Of a stretch of 64,000 nt of DNA, positions 1 to 7,817 are shown in pieces (position 1 is the stretch's first letter; each line of letters opens with the position of its first letter). The translations under genes and the position numbers were made by a program. The DNA is taken from assembly GCF_016907955.1 (NCBI RefSeq), contig NZ_JAFBCX010000002.1:62001-126000 (forward strand), in the 5' to 3' direction. Source of the stretch: Lentzea nigeriaca (GTDB lineage: Bacteria; Actinomycetota; Actinomycetes; Mycobacteriales; Pseudonocardiaceae). The notes below the pieces were generated by a model that searched no databases, was not told the DNA's origin, and saw only the letters and a list, made by a program, of their open reading frames with translations.

Positions 1-1
1 C

Positions 2-706
2 CTCGACCTGCTGCGCGACGTCGTACTGCTGGCGGGCGCGGGCATGGTCGTCGGCATGGCGTCCGCGACGGCCCGGCGTTCCGCGGTGCTGCTCGCCCAG
101 GCGTTGCGCGTGGAAGCGGCGACGGCGGAACGGGAACGGCTCGCGCGTTCGATCCACGACAGCGTCCTGCAGGTGCTGGCCCGCGTCCGCAAGCGCGGGC
201 TGGAGGTCGGTGGCGAGGCCGCGGAACTGGCGAAGCTCGCGGGCGAACAGGAAGTCGCGCTGCGCAACCTGGTCGCGGCCGCACCCACAGACTCCACTGT
301 GGACGGAGAGATCGACCTGCGTCCCGGCCTGCAGTTGCTGGCCACGCCGAAGGTCCAGGTGTCCACCCCGGCCACCCAGGTCATGCTCACCGCCACGACC
401 GCGGTCGAGCTCACCTCACTCGTTCGCGAGGCACTGTCCAACGTGGACAAGCACGCCGGCGAGGACGCGCGGGCGTGGGTGCTGCTCGAGGACCTCGGGG
501 AGGAAATCGTGCTGAGTGTCAGGGACGATGGTCCCGGCATCCCGGAAGGCCGGATCGCGTCCGCTGCCGCGGAAGGCAGGATGGGCATCGAGAAGTCGAT
601 CAAAGGCCGGGTGGAGTCACTCGGCGGCACACTGGAGCTCCAGACCGGGCCGGGGGAGGGCACGGAGTGGGAGGTTCGGGTGTTCAGGAAGGGGGCGGCA
701 GGATGA
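2..706 (+). CDS. NarL-family sensor histidine kinase, C-terminal part (partial)
   Basis: Membrane-associated histidine kinase that would autophosphorylate and pass phosphate to the response regulator encoded directly downstream. The reading frame is open to the left edge, so the sensor and membrane part lie outside the window. What is visible is a HisKA_3 dimerisation region with the phospho-acceptor His in SIHDSVLQ (codon at 155-157), then an HATPase domain with an N box (EALSNVDKHAG) and a G box (DDGPGIPEG). It overlaps the next gene by 4 bases (ATGA), so the pair is translationally coupled. With the DUF1707 gene it makes an S-R-F like trio resembling LiaS/LiaR/LiaF cell-envelope stress systems (inference). 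Confidence 0.9.
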   Translation, partial: LDLLRDVVLLAGAGMVVGMASATARRSAVLLAQALRVEAATAERERLARSIHDSVLQVLARVRKRGLEVGGEAAELAKLAGEQEVALRNLVAAAPTDSTVDGEIDLRPGLQLLATPKVQVSTPATQVMLTATTAVELTSLVREALSNVDKHAGEDARAWVLLEDLGEEIVLSVRDDGPGIPEGRIASAAAEGRMGIEKSIKGRVESLGGTLELQTGPGEGTEWEVRVFRKGAAG

Positions 707-1365
707 CGGTCTCGGTGATGGTCGTGGACGACCACCCGATGTGGCGCGAAGGCGTCGCGCGCGATCTCCAGGAACGAGGCTTCGAGGTCGTGGCGACCGC
801 GGGTGATGCCGCCTCGGCGGTGCGCATCGCGAAGGCGGTGCGGCCCGACGTGGTGCTGATGGACCTCAACCTGGGCGAGCTGTCGGGGGTCGACGCCACC
901 CTGATGATCACCAGCGAGCTGCCCGAGACGCGGGTGCTGGTGCTGTCCGCGTCCGGCGAGCACGACGACGTGCTGCAGGCGGTGAAGGCGGGTGCGTCCG
1001 GCTACCTGGTGAAGTCCGCGTCCTCGGAGGAACTCGTCGAGGCCGTGACCCGCACCGCGGCGGGCGACGCCGTGTTCACCGCGGGCCTGGCCGGGCTCGT
1101 GCTCGGCGAGTACCGGCGCATGGCCGCCGCGCCCGACGACTCGAAGGACAAGCCGGAGCTCACCGAACGGGAGACCGAGGTGCTCCGGTTGGTGGCGAAG
1201 GGCCTGACCGCACGACAGATCGCGAACCGCCTGGTGATCTCCCACCGCACGGTCGAGAACCACGTCCAGTCGACTTTGCGGAAACTTCAACTGCACAACC
1301 GGGTGGAGCTGGCGCGTTATGCCATCGAGCACGGTCTCGACAGCGAACCGGAGGCAGAGAAATGA
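703..1365 (+). CDS. NarL/LuxR-family response regulator
   Basis: Two-component DNA-binding response regulator, 220 residues. The receiver domain has the acidic pair D9-D10, phospho-acceptor D54 in VLMDLNL, and a conserved Lys in GYLVKS. The C-terminal third is a LuxR/GerE helix-turn-helix (LTERETEVLRLVAKG ... SHRTVENHV). The ATG at 703 overlaps the kinase stop, and the TGA at 1363-1365 overlaps the ATG of the DUF1707 gene, so all three are one transcription unit. It probably controls that unit and envelope-stress genes; the targets cannot be read from this sequence. Confidence 0.92.
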   Translation: MTVSVMVVDDHPMWREGVARDLQERGFEVVATAGDAASAVRIAKAVRPDVVLMDLNLGELSGVDATLMITSELPETRVLVLSASGEHDDVLQAVKAGASGYLVKSASSEELVEAVTRTAAGDAVFTAGLAGLVLGEYRRMAAAPDDSKDKPELTERETEVLRLVAKGLTARQIANRLVISHRTVENHVQSTLRKLQLHNRVELARYAIEHGLDSEPEAEK

Positions 1366-1895
1366 CAGACCCGAGAGAGTTACGCGTGTCCGACCAGGAA
1401 CGTGAGCACGTCGTCAGCCTGCTGAACAAGGCCGTCGGCCGGGGCATGATCACGCTCGACGAGTTCACCGTCCGCACCGACACCGCTCTCGCCGCCGTGA
1501 CCAGGGCCGATCTGAACGCGGTGCTCATCGACCTGCCGGGCATGGTCAACAACGAGCTGGCCAACGCGCGCACCGAGCTGAAGAACACGATGGGCACCAC
1601 GGTCCGCAAGGGTCACTGGGTCGTGCCGCGTGAGCTCGTCATCCGCAACACGCTCGGCACCACGAACCTCGACTTCACCGCGGCGGAGGTGCCGCCGGTC
1701 GTCAACGTCGACCTCGACGTGTCGCTGGGGTCGGTGAAGCTCGTGCTGCCCGCGGGGTCGTCGGTCAACGTCGACGCCGTGGAGATCACCGCCGGTGAGC
1801 TGAAGGACAAGGTCCACACCGCCGTCGGGAGCCCGCACTTCCAGGTCAGGGGCTCGGTGCGGGGCGGCTCGGTGGTGATCAAGCGGAAGCGGTGA
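1362..1895 (+). CDS. DUF1707 / LiaF-like protein
   Basis: 177-residue protein with an N-terminal DUF1707 (SHOCT-like) domain at about residues 5-58 (LRVSDQEREHVVSLLNKAVG then MITLDEFTVR), followed by a beta-rich C-terminal half (IRNTLGTTNLDFT ... GSVKLVLPAGSSV) resembling the LiaF/toast-rack repeat. No membrane helix is seen, so it is probably cytoplasmic or membrane-peripheral. In Gram-positive bacteria LiaF-type proteins damp a cognate LiaS/LiaR pair; the 4-base overlap with the response regulator supports a similar regulatory role here (inference). Confidence 0.8.
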   Translation: MTDPRELRVSDQEREHVVSLLNKAVGRGMITLDEFTVRTDTALAAVTRADLNAVLIDLPGMVNNELANARTELKNTMGTTVRKGHWVVPRELVIRNTLGTTNLDFTAAEVPPVVNVDLDVSLGSVKLVLPAGSSVNVDAVEITAGELKDKVHTAVGSPHFQVRGSVRGGSVVIKRKR

Positions 1896-1921
1896 TCCGC
1901 GGGTTCACCTATACAGCTGAG

Positions 1922-1961
1922 CTGCACAAGGACTTCAGAAAGTCCTGATGGACTGCACAAG
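1922..1961. promoter_or_regulatory. Direct repeats and hairpin ahead of tdh-kbl
   Basis: Two identical 9-base direct repeats, CTGCACAAG at 1922-1930 and 1953-1961, lie 31 bases apart (about three helical turns). Between them is an inverted repeat AGGACTT (1929-1935) / AAGTCCT (1940-1946). The tdh start is 23 bases downstream. The spacing suits a regulator binding one DNA face; the hairpin could instead be a weak end to the upstream operon. Confidence 0.4.
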
Positions 1962-1983
1962 CGGCGAGGGTGACACTTCCCGC

Positions 1984-3015
1984 ATGAAGGCTCTCGTCAA
2001 GGTCGCCGCTGGGCCTGGCCTCGAACTGACCGACGTCCCCGACCCCACACCGGGGCCCACCGACGTGGTCGTCAAAGTGCTGCGCACCGGCATCTGCGGT
2101 ACCGATCTGCACATCGACTCGTGGGACGACTGGGCGGCTCAGAACATCAAGGCGCCGCTGGTCCTCGGCCACGAGTTCGTCGGCGAGGTGGTCGAGATCG
2201 GCGCCTCCGTCACCGGCGTGAAGGTCGGCGACCTGGTCAGCGGCGAGGGCCACCTCGTGTGCGGGACGTGCCGCAACTGCAAGGCTGGGCGGCGGCACCT
2301 GTGCGCCAACACGCGTGGGCTCGGCGTGCACTCCAACGGGGCGTTCGCGCAGTACGTGGTGCTACCCGAGCAGAACGCATGGGTGCACCGCACGCCCGTC
2401 GACCTGGACGTGGCCGCGATCTTCGACCCGTTCGGCAACGCCGTGCACACCGCGTTGAGCTTCCCGGTCATCGGTGAGGACGTGATCATCACCGGGGCCG
2501 GGCCGATCGGGATCATGGCCGCCGCCGTCGCGAAGCACGCGGGGGCGCGCAACATCGTGATCACCGACGTGTCCGAGCACCGGCTGGACCTCGCCCGCAA
2601 GGTCGGCGTCGACCTCGCGGTGAACGTGGCTCACAAGACCATCGAGGAAGCCCAGCACGAACTGGGCATGGCCGAGGGCTTCGACGTCGGCATGGAGATG
2701 TCCGGCAAACCGTCGGCGCTGCAGAGCATGATCGCGAACATGGCGCACGGCGGTCGCATCGCGATGCTGGGGCTGCCCGCGGAGGAGTTCCCCGTCGACT
2801 GGAGCAGCGTCGTGCTGAAGATGCTGCACATCAAGGGGATCTACGGCCGCGAGATGTTCGAGACCTGGTACTCGATGACCGTGCTGCTGCAGCGCGGCCT
2901 CGACCTCGCGCCGGTCATCACGCACCGGTACGACCACACGCAGCACGCGGAAGCGTTTGCGACCGCGCGTGAAGGCAAGTGCGGCAAGGTCATCCTCGAC
3001 TGGACGGGAGCCTGA
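1984..3015 (+). CDS. tdh: L-threonine 3-dehydrogenase
   Basis: Zinc- and NAD-dependent enzyme oxidising L-threonine to 2-amino-3-oxobutanoate, which the next gene cleaves to glycine and acetyl-CoA. 343 residues, the usual length. Catalytic zinc ligands are visible as C38 (GICGTD) and H63-E64 (GHEF); structural zinc cysteines are C93, C96, C99 and C107. The Rossmann motif [10 protein letters not shown] and the acidic end of IVITD indicate NAD binding. The ATG at 1984 is chosen because homology begins there (MKALVK); an in-frame upstream start would add an unrelated leader. The stop overlaps the kbl start by one base (TGATG), so the two enzymes are made together. Confidence 0.95.
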   Translation: MKALVKVAAGPGLELTDVPDPTPGPTDVVVKVLRTGICGTDLHIDSWDDWAAQNIKAPLVLGHEFVGEVVEIGASVTGVKVGDLVSGEGHLVCGTCRNCKAGRRHLCANTRGLGVHSNGAFAQYVVLPEQNAWVHRTPVDLDVAAIFDPFGNAVHTALSFPVIGEDVIITGAGPIGIMAAAVAKHAGARNIVITDVSEHRLDLARKVGVDLAVNVAHKTIEEAQHELGMAEGFDVGMEMSGKPSALQSMIANMAHGGRIAMLGLPAEEFPVDWSSVVLKMLHIKGIYGREMFETWYSMTVLLQRGLDLAPVITHRYDHTQHAEAFATAREGKCGKVILDWTGA

Positions 3016-4193
3016 TGTACGGCGAGCTGAAGAACGATCTCCGCAGGACGATCGAGGAGATCAGGGAGGCCGGTCTCTACAAGTCCGAGCGCGTGATCGC
3101 CACCCCGCAGAACGCCGCCGTGCGGGTCGGCAAGGGCGACGAGGTCCTGAACTTCTGCGCCAACAACTACCTCGGGCTAGCCGACCACCCGCGTCTGATC
3201 GAGGCTGCCAAGAAGGCCCTGGACGACTGGGGCTTCGGCATGGCGTCCGTGCGGTTCATCTGCGGCACGCAGGAGCCGCACAAGGAGCTGGAGCGCAAGA
3301 TCTCCGAGTTCCTCGGCACCGACGACACGATCCTCTACAGCTCGTGCTTCGACGCGAACGGCGGCCTGTTCGAGACGCTGCTCGGCGCGGAGGACGCGAT
3401 CATCTCCGACGAGCTGAACCACGCGTCGATCATCGACGGTGTGCGGCTGTCGAAGGCTCGTCGGTTCCGCTACAAGAACCGCGACATGGACGACCTGGAG
3501 CGTCAGCTCAAGGACTCCGCCGACGCCCGCTACCGGCTGATCGCGACCGACGGTGTGTTCTCGATGGACGGCTACCTCGCGCCGCTGGACGAGATCTGCG
3601 ACCTGGCCGAGCGGTACAACGCGCTGGTCATGGTCGACGACTCGCACGCCGTCGGCTTCACCGGCCCGACCGGCCGCGGCACCCCTGAGCTCTTCGGCGT
3701 GCAGAACCGCGTCGACATCGTCACGGGCACGCTCGGCAAGGCGCTGGGCGGTGCGTCCGGCGGCTACACGTCCGGTCGCGCGGAGATCATCGAGCTGCTG
3801 CGGCAGCGCTCGCGCCCCTACCTGTTCTCGAACTCGCTCGCGCCGTCGATCACCGCGGCCGCGATCGCCGCGCTGGACCTGCTGTCGTCGTCCTCCGAGC
3901 TGCTCACCCAGCTGCGGGCGAACACGGAGCTGTTCCGCCGGCGGATGACCGAGGAGGGTTTCGACCTGCTGCCGGGCGAGCACCCGATCATCCCGGTGAT
4001 GATCGGCGACGCGGCCGAGGCGGCACGGCTGGCCGACCTGCTGCTGGAGCAGGGCATCTACGTGATCGGCTTCTCGTACCCGGTGGTGCCGCACGGCAAG
4101 GCGCGCATCCGCACGCAGATGTCGGCCGCGCACTCGACGGAGGACGTGAACCGGGCGGTCGACGCGTTCGTCGCCGCACGCGCCAAGATGTGA
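3015..4193 (+). CDS. kbl: Glycine C-acetyltransferase (2-amino-3-ketobutyrate CoA ligase)
   Basis: PLP-dependent alpha-oxoamine synthase family enzyme, 392 residues, close to the usual ~398. It cleaves 2-amino-3-oxobutanoate with CoA to glycine and acetyl-CoA, completing threonine catabolism with tdh. Visible motifs are [13 protein letters not shown] near the N terminus, the substrate/PLP motif DDSHAVGF and the Schiff-base lysine in [16 protein letters not shown]. The ATG at 3015 overlaps the tdh stop, giving tight translational coupling. Cytosolic; nothing appears to follow it in the operon. Confidence 0.95.
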   Translation: MYGELKNDLRRTIEEIREAGLYKSERVIATPQNAAVRVGKGDEVLNFCANNYLGLADHPRLIEAAKKALDDWGFGMASVRFICGTQEPHKELERKISEFLGTDDTILYSSCFDANGGLFETLLGAEDAIISDELNHASIIDGVRLSKARRFRYKNRDMDDLERQLKDSADARYRLIATDGVFSMDGYLAPLDEICDLAERYNALVMVDDSHAVGFTGPTGRGTPELFGVQNRVDIVTGTLGKALGGASGGYTSGRAEIIELLRQRSRPYLFSNSLAPSITAAAIAALDLLSSSSELLTQLRANTELFRRRMTEEGFDLLPGEHPIIPVMIGDAAEAARLADLLLEQGIYVIGFSYPVVPHGKARIRTQMSAAHSTEDVNRAVDAFVAARAKM

Positions 4194-4572
4194 CCCACGA
4201 CACACCGCGGTAAGAATCCGGACGATTCGCGCACTTCCCCCTGAAGAGCGATCGTGGAGGACTTCTGCGCTGTCCTTCGCGATCGCCTGGCGCAAGCTCG
4301 ACAAGATGCCGTCCAACGCACTGCCGACACCACCGCGGTTCCAATCCGTGACGTCATCACCGCGCCCAGCACGGCTTGGCCGCAGGCACCGCGATCTCGT
4401 CGACGGAGTTCCTCGCCATTGGACCGACCACCGGCGAACCGCACATACCGGCCGGTGTCGTCGTGAACGGCAAGGCGGAATCCCCCATCATCGAACGGTG
4501 ATCGGTCTATCCGAGGTACGCGGAAATCGTTCCGCAAACGTTCGAAGATGGACACACCCGGTCGCGCGGACG
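4194..4572. other. 379-base gap with possible gene debris
   Basis: No intact gene is recognised. The plus strand has two short protein-like stretches in different frames: one from about 4254 (EDFCAVLRDRLAQARQ...) and one ending at 4502 (HGLAAGTAISS ... NGKAESPIIER, stop TGA). A single frame change would join them, so this could be a decayed gene, but no family is recognised. No clear terminator follows kbl. Confidence 0.3.
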
Positions 4573-5667
4573 ATGGACGATCGGCCTGTGTCCAGTTCAC
4601 GGCAACGGATGGCCCTCCGCATGGCCACCCGCGGGGTGGCGGCCGCGTTGCGCCTGCCCGATCGGGTGATCCGCGCGATCGTCGGTGCGCCCGTTCAGGT
4701 CGGGGGGGCGCTGCTGAGCCCCACGGCGCAGCTGCTGATCACGCTGGAGCGGGCAGTCCCGAGGGCCGCGCCCAACGTGGTGCCCGACCTGGTGGCGGTC
4801 CGCAGGGACTTCGACATCGCGTCGTCGGTGCTGCTCGCCGGCGTCGGACGGGACGTGCAGGTGCACGACACCGTCGTGGCCGGCGCGCGCGGCCCGATTC
4901 CGGCGCGGGTCTACAGCCCTCCCGGTGCGTCCGGTCCGCTCCCGCTGCTGGTGTTCTTCCACGGCGGTGGCTTCGTCCTCGGCAGCTTGACCAGCCACGA
5001 CGGCATCTGCCGCTTCCTGAGCCGGCATGGTGGCGTGCGGGTCGTGGCCGTCGAGTACGCCCTCGCCCCTGAGCACCCGTATCCGGCCGGAGTCGAGGAC
5101 GCCTACTCCGCCTTCCAGCACGTCGTCTCGAACGCGGAGCGCTTCGGCGGTGCCGGCGAGGTCGTGGGCGTCGGCGGCGACAGCGCGGGCGGAGCGCTCT
5201 CCGCCGTCGTGGCGCAGCGTTGTGTCGACGAAGCGGTGCCGAAGCCGGCCTTCAACCTGATGCTCTACCCCGCTGTCGACGGGCTGAGCGAGCACCGGTC
5301 GCGGCAGCTCTTCGGCAGCGGGTTCTTCCTCAACAGCGAGGTCGTCGACTGGTACCGGTCCTGCTACACAGCGGACCTCACGCGGCTGCTCGAACCGTAC
5401 GCCTCGCCGTTGCGCGCTCCAGACTTCCGCGGTCTGCCACCGACCTGCGTGGTGACGGGAGGGTTCGACCTGTTTCGGGACGAGGGAACCGAGTACGCCG
5501 AGCGCCTGAAGGACGCCGGTGTCGAGGTGGTCCACCTGCACCGCGACGGCTTGGTGCACGGGTTCGCTTCGTTCCTCGCCTGCGACAGGCACGCCCGGCA
5601 GGCGATGTTCGCCGCCGCGGCGGAGCTGAGTCGCATGGCTGCTGTGGCGCGTGAACCCTCATCATGA
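4573..5667 (+). CDS. Alpha/beta hydrolase, hormone-sensitive-lipase family esterase
   Basis: Serine carboxylic-ester hydrolase of the HSL (bacterial family IV) group, 364 residues from the ATG at 4573; ATG 4609 is an alternative start. The oxyanion-hole motif HGGGF begins at residue 130, the nucleophile is S204 in GDSAGG, the acid lies in GGFDLFRDEG and the catalytic His in GLVHGF. The N-terminal ~90 residues hold a helical cap region. No signal peptide is evident, so it is probably cytosolic. It runs into the LysR gene 4 bases downstream in the same direction, suggesting co-transcription. Substrate unknown. Confidence 0.88.
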   Translation: MDDRPVSSSRQRMALRMATRGVAAALRLPDRVIRAIVGAPVQVGGALLSPTAQLLITLERAVPRAAPNVVPDLVAVRRDFDIASSVLLAGVGRDVQVHDTVVAGARGPIPARVYSPPGASGPLPLLVFFHGGGFVLGSLTSHDGICRFLSRHGGVRVVAVEYALAPEHPYPAGVEDAYSAFQHVVSNAERFGGAGEVVGVGGDSAGGALSAVVAQRCVDEAVPKPAFNLMLYPAVDGLSEHRSRQLFGSGFFLNSEVVDWYRSCYTADLTRLLEPYASPLRAPDFRGLPPTCVVTGGFDLFRDEGTEYAERLKDAGVEVVHLHRDGLVHGFASFLACDRHARQAMFAAAAELSRMAAVAREPSS

Positions 5668-5671
5668 GGGG

Positions 5672-6514
5672 GTGATCGACCCACGACGACTCCGCGTGTT
5701 GCGCGCGCTCGCCGACCACGGCACGGTGACGGCCGCGGCCGCCGCGCTGCACCTCACGCCGTCAGCGGTGTCGCAGCAGCTCGCGGCACTGGAGTCGGAG
5801 GCCGGTCATCCGCTGTTGCTCCGAAAAGGACGAAGGGTCTCGCTCACCCCGGCGGGTGAACTGCTCGTCGCGCACGCCAACGTCGTTGCGGCAGAACTGG
5901 AACGCGCACAGGCCACTTTGGACGCTCTCACCTCCGGCACCGCCGGACGGGTCGCGGTGGCGGCGTTCTCGTCGGCGATCACGCAGGTCGTCGCGCCCGC
6001 GCTGGCGGTGTTGCGGGAGCGGTCGATCGAACTGTCCGTGCGCGACGCCGAGGGGCACGAGAGCGTGCGACTGCTGCTCGACGGCGAGATCGACGTGGCG
6101 ATCACCGAGGAGCACCGGTCGACGGACCGCTTCACCACTTTTCCGCTCTACACAGAGCCTTTCGACGTGGTGCTGCCGCCTTCGCACCCCCTCGCGGGCA
6201 ATCCGGTCGACCTGGCGGCGCTGGCGGACGAGGACTGGGTCGTGACGCTGCCGGGCAACCCGTTGCGCGACGTCGTGGAGATGGCGTGCGCGCAGGCCGG
6301 GTTCACGCCGCGGATCAGGCACACGTCTGACGACTTCCGGGCCATCGAGGCGTTGGTGGCGGCGGGAGCCGGGGTGGCGTTGGCGCCCCGGAACGCCGTG
6401 CCCGGCGTCCCGGTGACCGGTGTGGCGCCCTTGCGACGAGTGGTGGCGGCGGTGCGCAAAGGCTCGGAGGACCACCCGTTGATCAGGGCGGTCCTAGACG
6501 AGCTGCGGTCCTAG
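5672..6514 (+). CDS. LysR-family transcriptional regulator
   Basis: 280-residue LysR-type regulator with an N-terminal winged helix-turn-helix (RVLRALADHGTVTAAAAAL then TPSAVSQQLAALE) and a periplasmic-binding-like effector domain. GTG 5672 is chosen because GAGGG precedes it and homology starts at IDPRRLRVL; GTG 5651 would overlap the hydrolase by 17 bases. It is the same strand as the esterase and probably one transcript, which is unlike the usual divergent LysR arrangement. The effector is unknown. Confidence 0.9.
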   Translation: MIDPRRLRVLRALADHGTVTAAAAALHLTPSAVSQQLAALESEAGHPLLLRKGRRVSLTPAGELLVAHANVVAAELERAQATLDALTSGTAGRVAVAAFSSAITQVVAPALAVLRERSIELSVRDAEGHESVRLLLDGEIDVAITEEHRSTDRFTTFPLYTEPFDVVLPPSHPLAGNPVDLAALADEDWVVTLPGNPLRDVVEMACAQAGFTPRIRHTSDDFRAIEALVAAGAGVALAPRNAVPGVPVTGVAPLRRVVAAVRKGSEDHPLIRAVLDELRS

Positions 6515-6618
6515 GGTGGCGGGATCGACAGGCGCAGTTTGGCGGCGATGCGCGTCAACGCCTGCATGTCGCTGTCGGTCAGCGAGTCGAGAACGCACTG
6601 CCGGACCGCGCGCAGGTG
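6511..6618 (-). pseudogene. MarR-family regulator, 3' remnant
   Basis: The minus strand ends with HLRAVRQCVLDSLTDSDMQ followed by ALTRIAAKLRL and a TAG complementary to 6511-6513. This matches the final helices of MarR-family regulators (pattern H-L-x-x-V-R-x-x-x-x-D-x-L-T). Further N-terminal sequence does not continue as a MarR protein and a stop comes at 6658-6660. Only the last ~35 codons survive. It abuts the RidA remnant, suggesting one deletion removed the 5' halves of two divergent genes. Confidence 0.55.
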
Positions 6619-6641
6619 CGTGGGCGCGCCCGCGCACCGAT

Positions 6642-6719
6642 CTGGACCGAGAGCGGGTCACCGCGCTGGGGCATCCGAAAATGCGCGTCGAGATCCGTGT
6701 GACCGCCGTCGCCGCCTGA
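6642..6719 (+). pseudogene. RidA-family protein, 3' remnant
   Basis: The plus-strand stretch ending in the stop at 6717-6719 reads TALGHPKMRVEIRVTAVAA, which resembles the C-terminal strand of RidA/YjgF enamine deaminases (L-x-x-P-x-x-x-V-E-I-x-x-T-A). About 20-25 codons survive and no RidA core precedes them. It points away from the MarR remnant on the opposite strand, consistent with a former divergent MarR-RidA pair collapsed by deletion. Confidence 0.5.
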
Positions 6720-6808
6720 CTTGTACCGCTTCCAAGAGCTACTTCCTTCAGGCAAATTCGGACGGAAACGATGGAGCGAAGGGGAGCCGCACTCCTAGCT
6801 TCATCTCC

Positions 6809-7639
6809 ATGCCACGACGAAAGTCCAGTGTGGTCGGACGGGAGTTCGGTGAACGCCTTCGGCACGTCATCGCACAGACCGGGCTGACCCACCGCAAGCT
6901 CGCAGAAGAACTCGGCTGGGACGAAGCCAAGCTCTCCGACCTGGTACGGGGCAAGGGCGGCGTCGACGAGGGCGACCTGAAGCAACTGCTCGGGTACTGC
7001 CGCGTCAAGCCTGCCGAAGCTAGTCACCTGCTCGCGCTGTTCAGGGAGACACGGGAGACCGGATATCTCCAGATCCCCGAAGACGGGCAGCCGGACCAGG
7101 TACGCATCCTGATCGACCAGGAACGTCTGGCCAACGAGATCACCGTCTGGTCGATGAATCTCATCCCCGGACAGCTGCAGACCGCTGATTACATGCGTGC
7201 CCTCAGTGAAAAGGGTGTACGCGACGAGTCAGTCGACTACGAGGAACGCATCGCCGCGAGGATGGCGCGTCGCGAACTCTTCCACTGGAGCCGCAAGTTC
7301 TGGTTCTTCATCCACGAACAGGCGTTGCACCTGCCGGTCGGTGGACCAGACGTGATGAAGGACCAGTACCTCCACCTCCTGGGAATGGCCCAGCGCAGCT
7401 ACATCACCGTGCGGGTCGTGCCGACCGCCATCGGCGCGCACGCGGGAGTCGCCGGCTCGTTCCTCCGGTTCGGCTACGAGAAGTACGAGCCGGTCATCTT
7501 CATCGAGAGCAAGAACTCGTGCCTCTTCCTGGAGGACAAGGGATCTCTCGACGTCTACGGCAAGATACTGAAGCTGCTCGACCAGCAGGCGCTGTGTGCG
7601 GAAGACTCGAAGGAGCTGATCACCGGCATCCTGCACTGA
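6809..7639 (+). CDS. XRE-family helix-turn-helix regulator with DUF5753
   Basis: 276-residue DNA-binding protein: helix-turn-helix at about residues 12-50 (FGERLRHVIAQTGLTHRKLA) followed by DUF5753 (LIPGQLQTADYMRAL ... ARMARRELF), the sensor-like domain found in very many actinobacterial regulators. The ATG at 6809 is chosen because homology starts at PRRKSSVVGREFG. It sits 13 bases before a small DUF397 gene in the same direction. Such pairs are common in Streptomyces and relatives, where some affect development or antibiotic production; the specific role here is unknown. Confidence 0.93.
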   Translation: MPRRKSSVVGREFGERLRHVIAQTGLTHRKLAEELGWDEAKLSDLVRGKGGVDEGDLKQLLGYCRVKPAEASHLLALFRETRETGYLQIPEDGQPDQVRILIDQERLANEITVWSMNLIPGQLQTADYMRALSEKGVRDESVDYEERIAARMARRELFHWSRKFWFFIHEQALHLPVGGPDVMKDQYLHLLGMAQRSYITVRVVPTAIGAHAGVAGSFLRFGYEKYEPVIFIESKNSCLFLEDKGSLDVYGKILKLLDQQALCAEDSKELITGILH

Positions 7640-7652
7640 GGAGGAATTCCGC

Positions 7653-7817
7653 ATGGCGAAGTGGCGCAAGAGCTCCCACAGCCCCGATGCGAACGACTGC
7701 GTCGAGATCGGTCGCGGCATCGGTATCCGCGACAGCAAGGCGCCGACCACGCACCTGCCGGTGTCGGCCAAGGCGTGGTCGGCGTTCCTCGGACTAGTGC
7801 GGGGCGCGAGCCGCTAG
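7653..7817 (+). CDS. DUF397 small protein
   Basis: 54-residue protein beginning AKWRKSSHSPDANDCVEIG and containing IRDSKAP and AWSAFL, the signature of DUF397. The start ATG at 7653 is preceded by GAGGA. It is partner to the upstream XRE/DUF5753 regulator, and such pairs behave like regulator/antagonist or toxin-antitoxin-like modules in some actinomycetes (established for the family, inferred here). Its last 24 bases overlap the 3' end of the convergent ptsI gene. Confidence 0.9.
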   Translation: MAKWRKSSHSPDANDCVEIGRGIGIRDSKAPTTHLPVSAKAWSAFLGLVRGASR

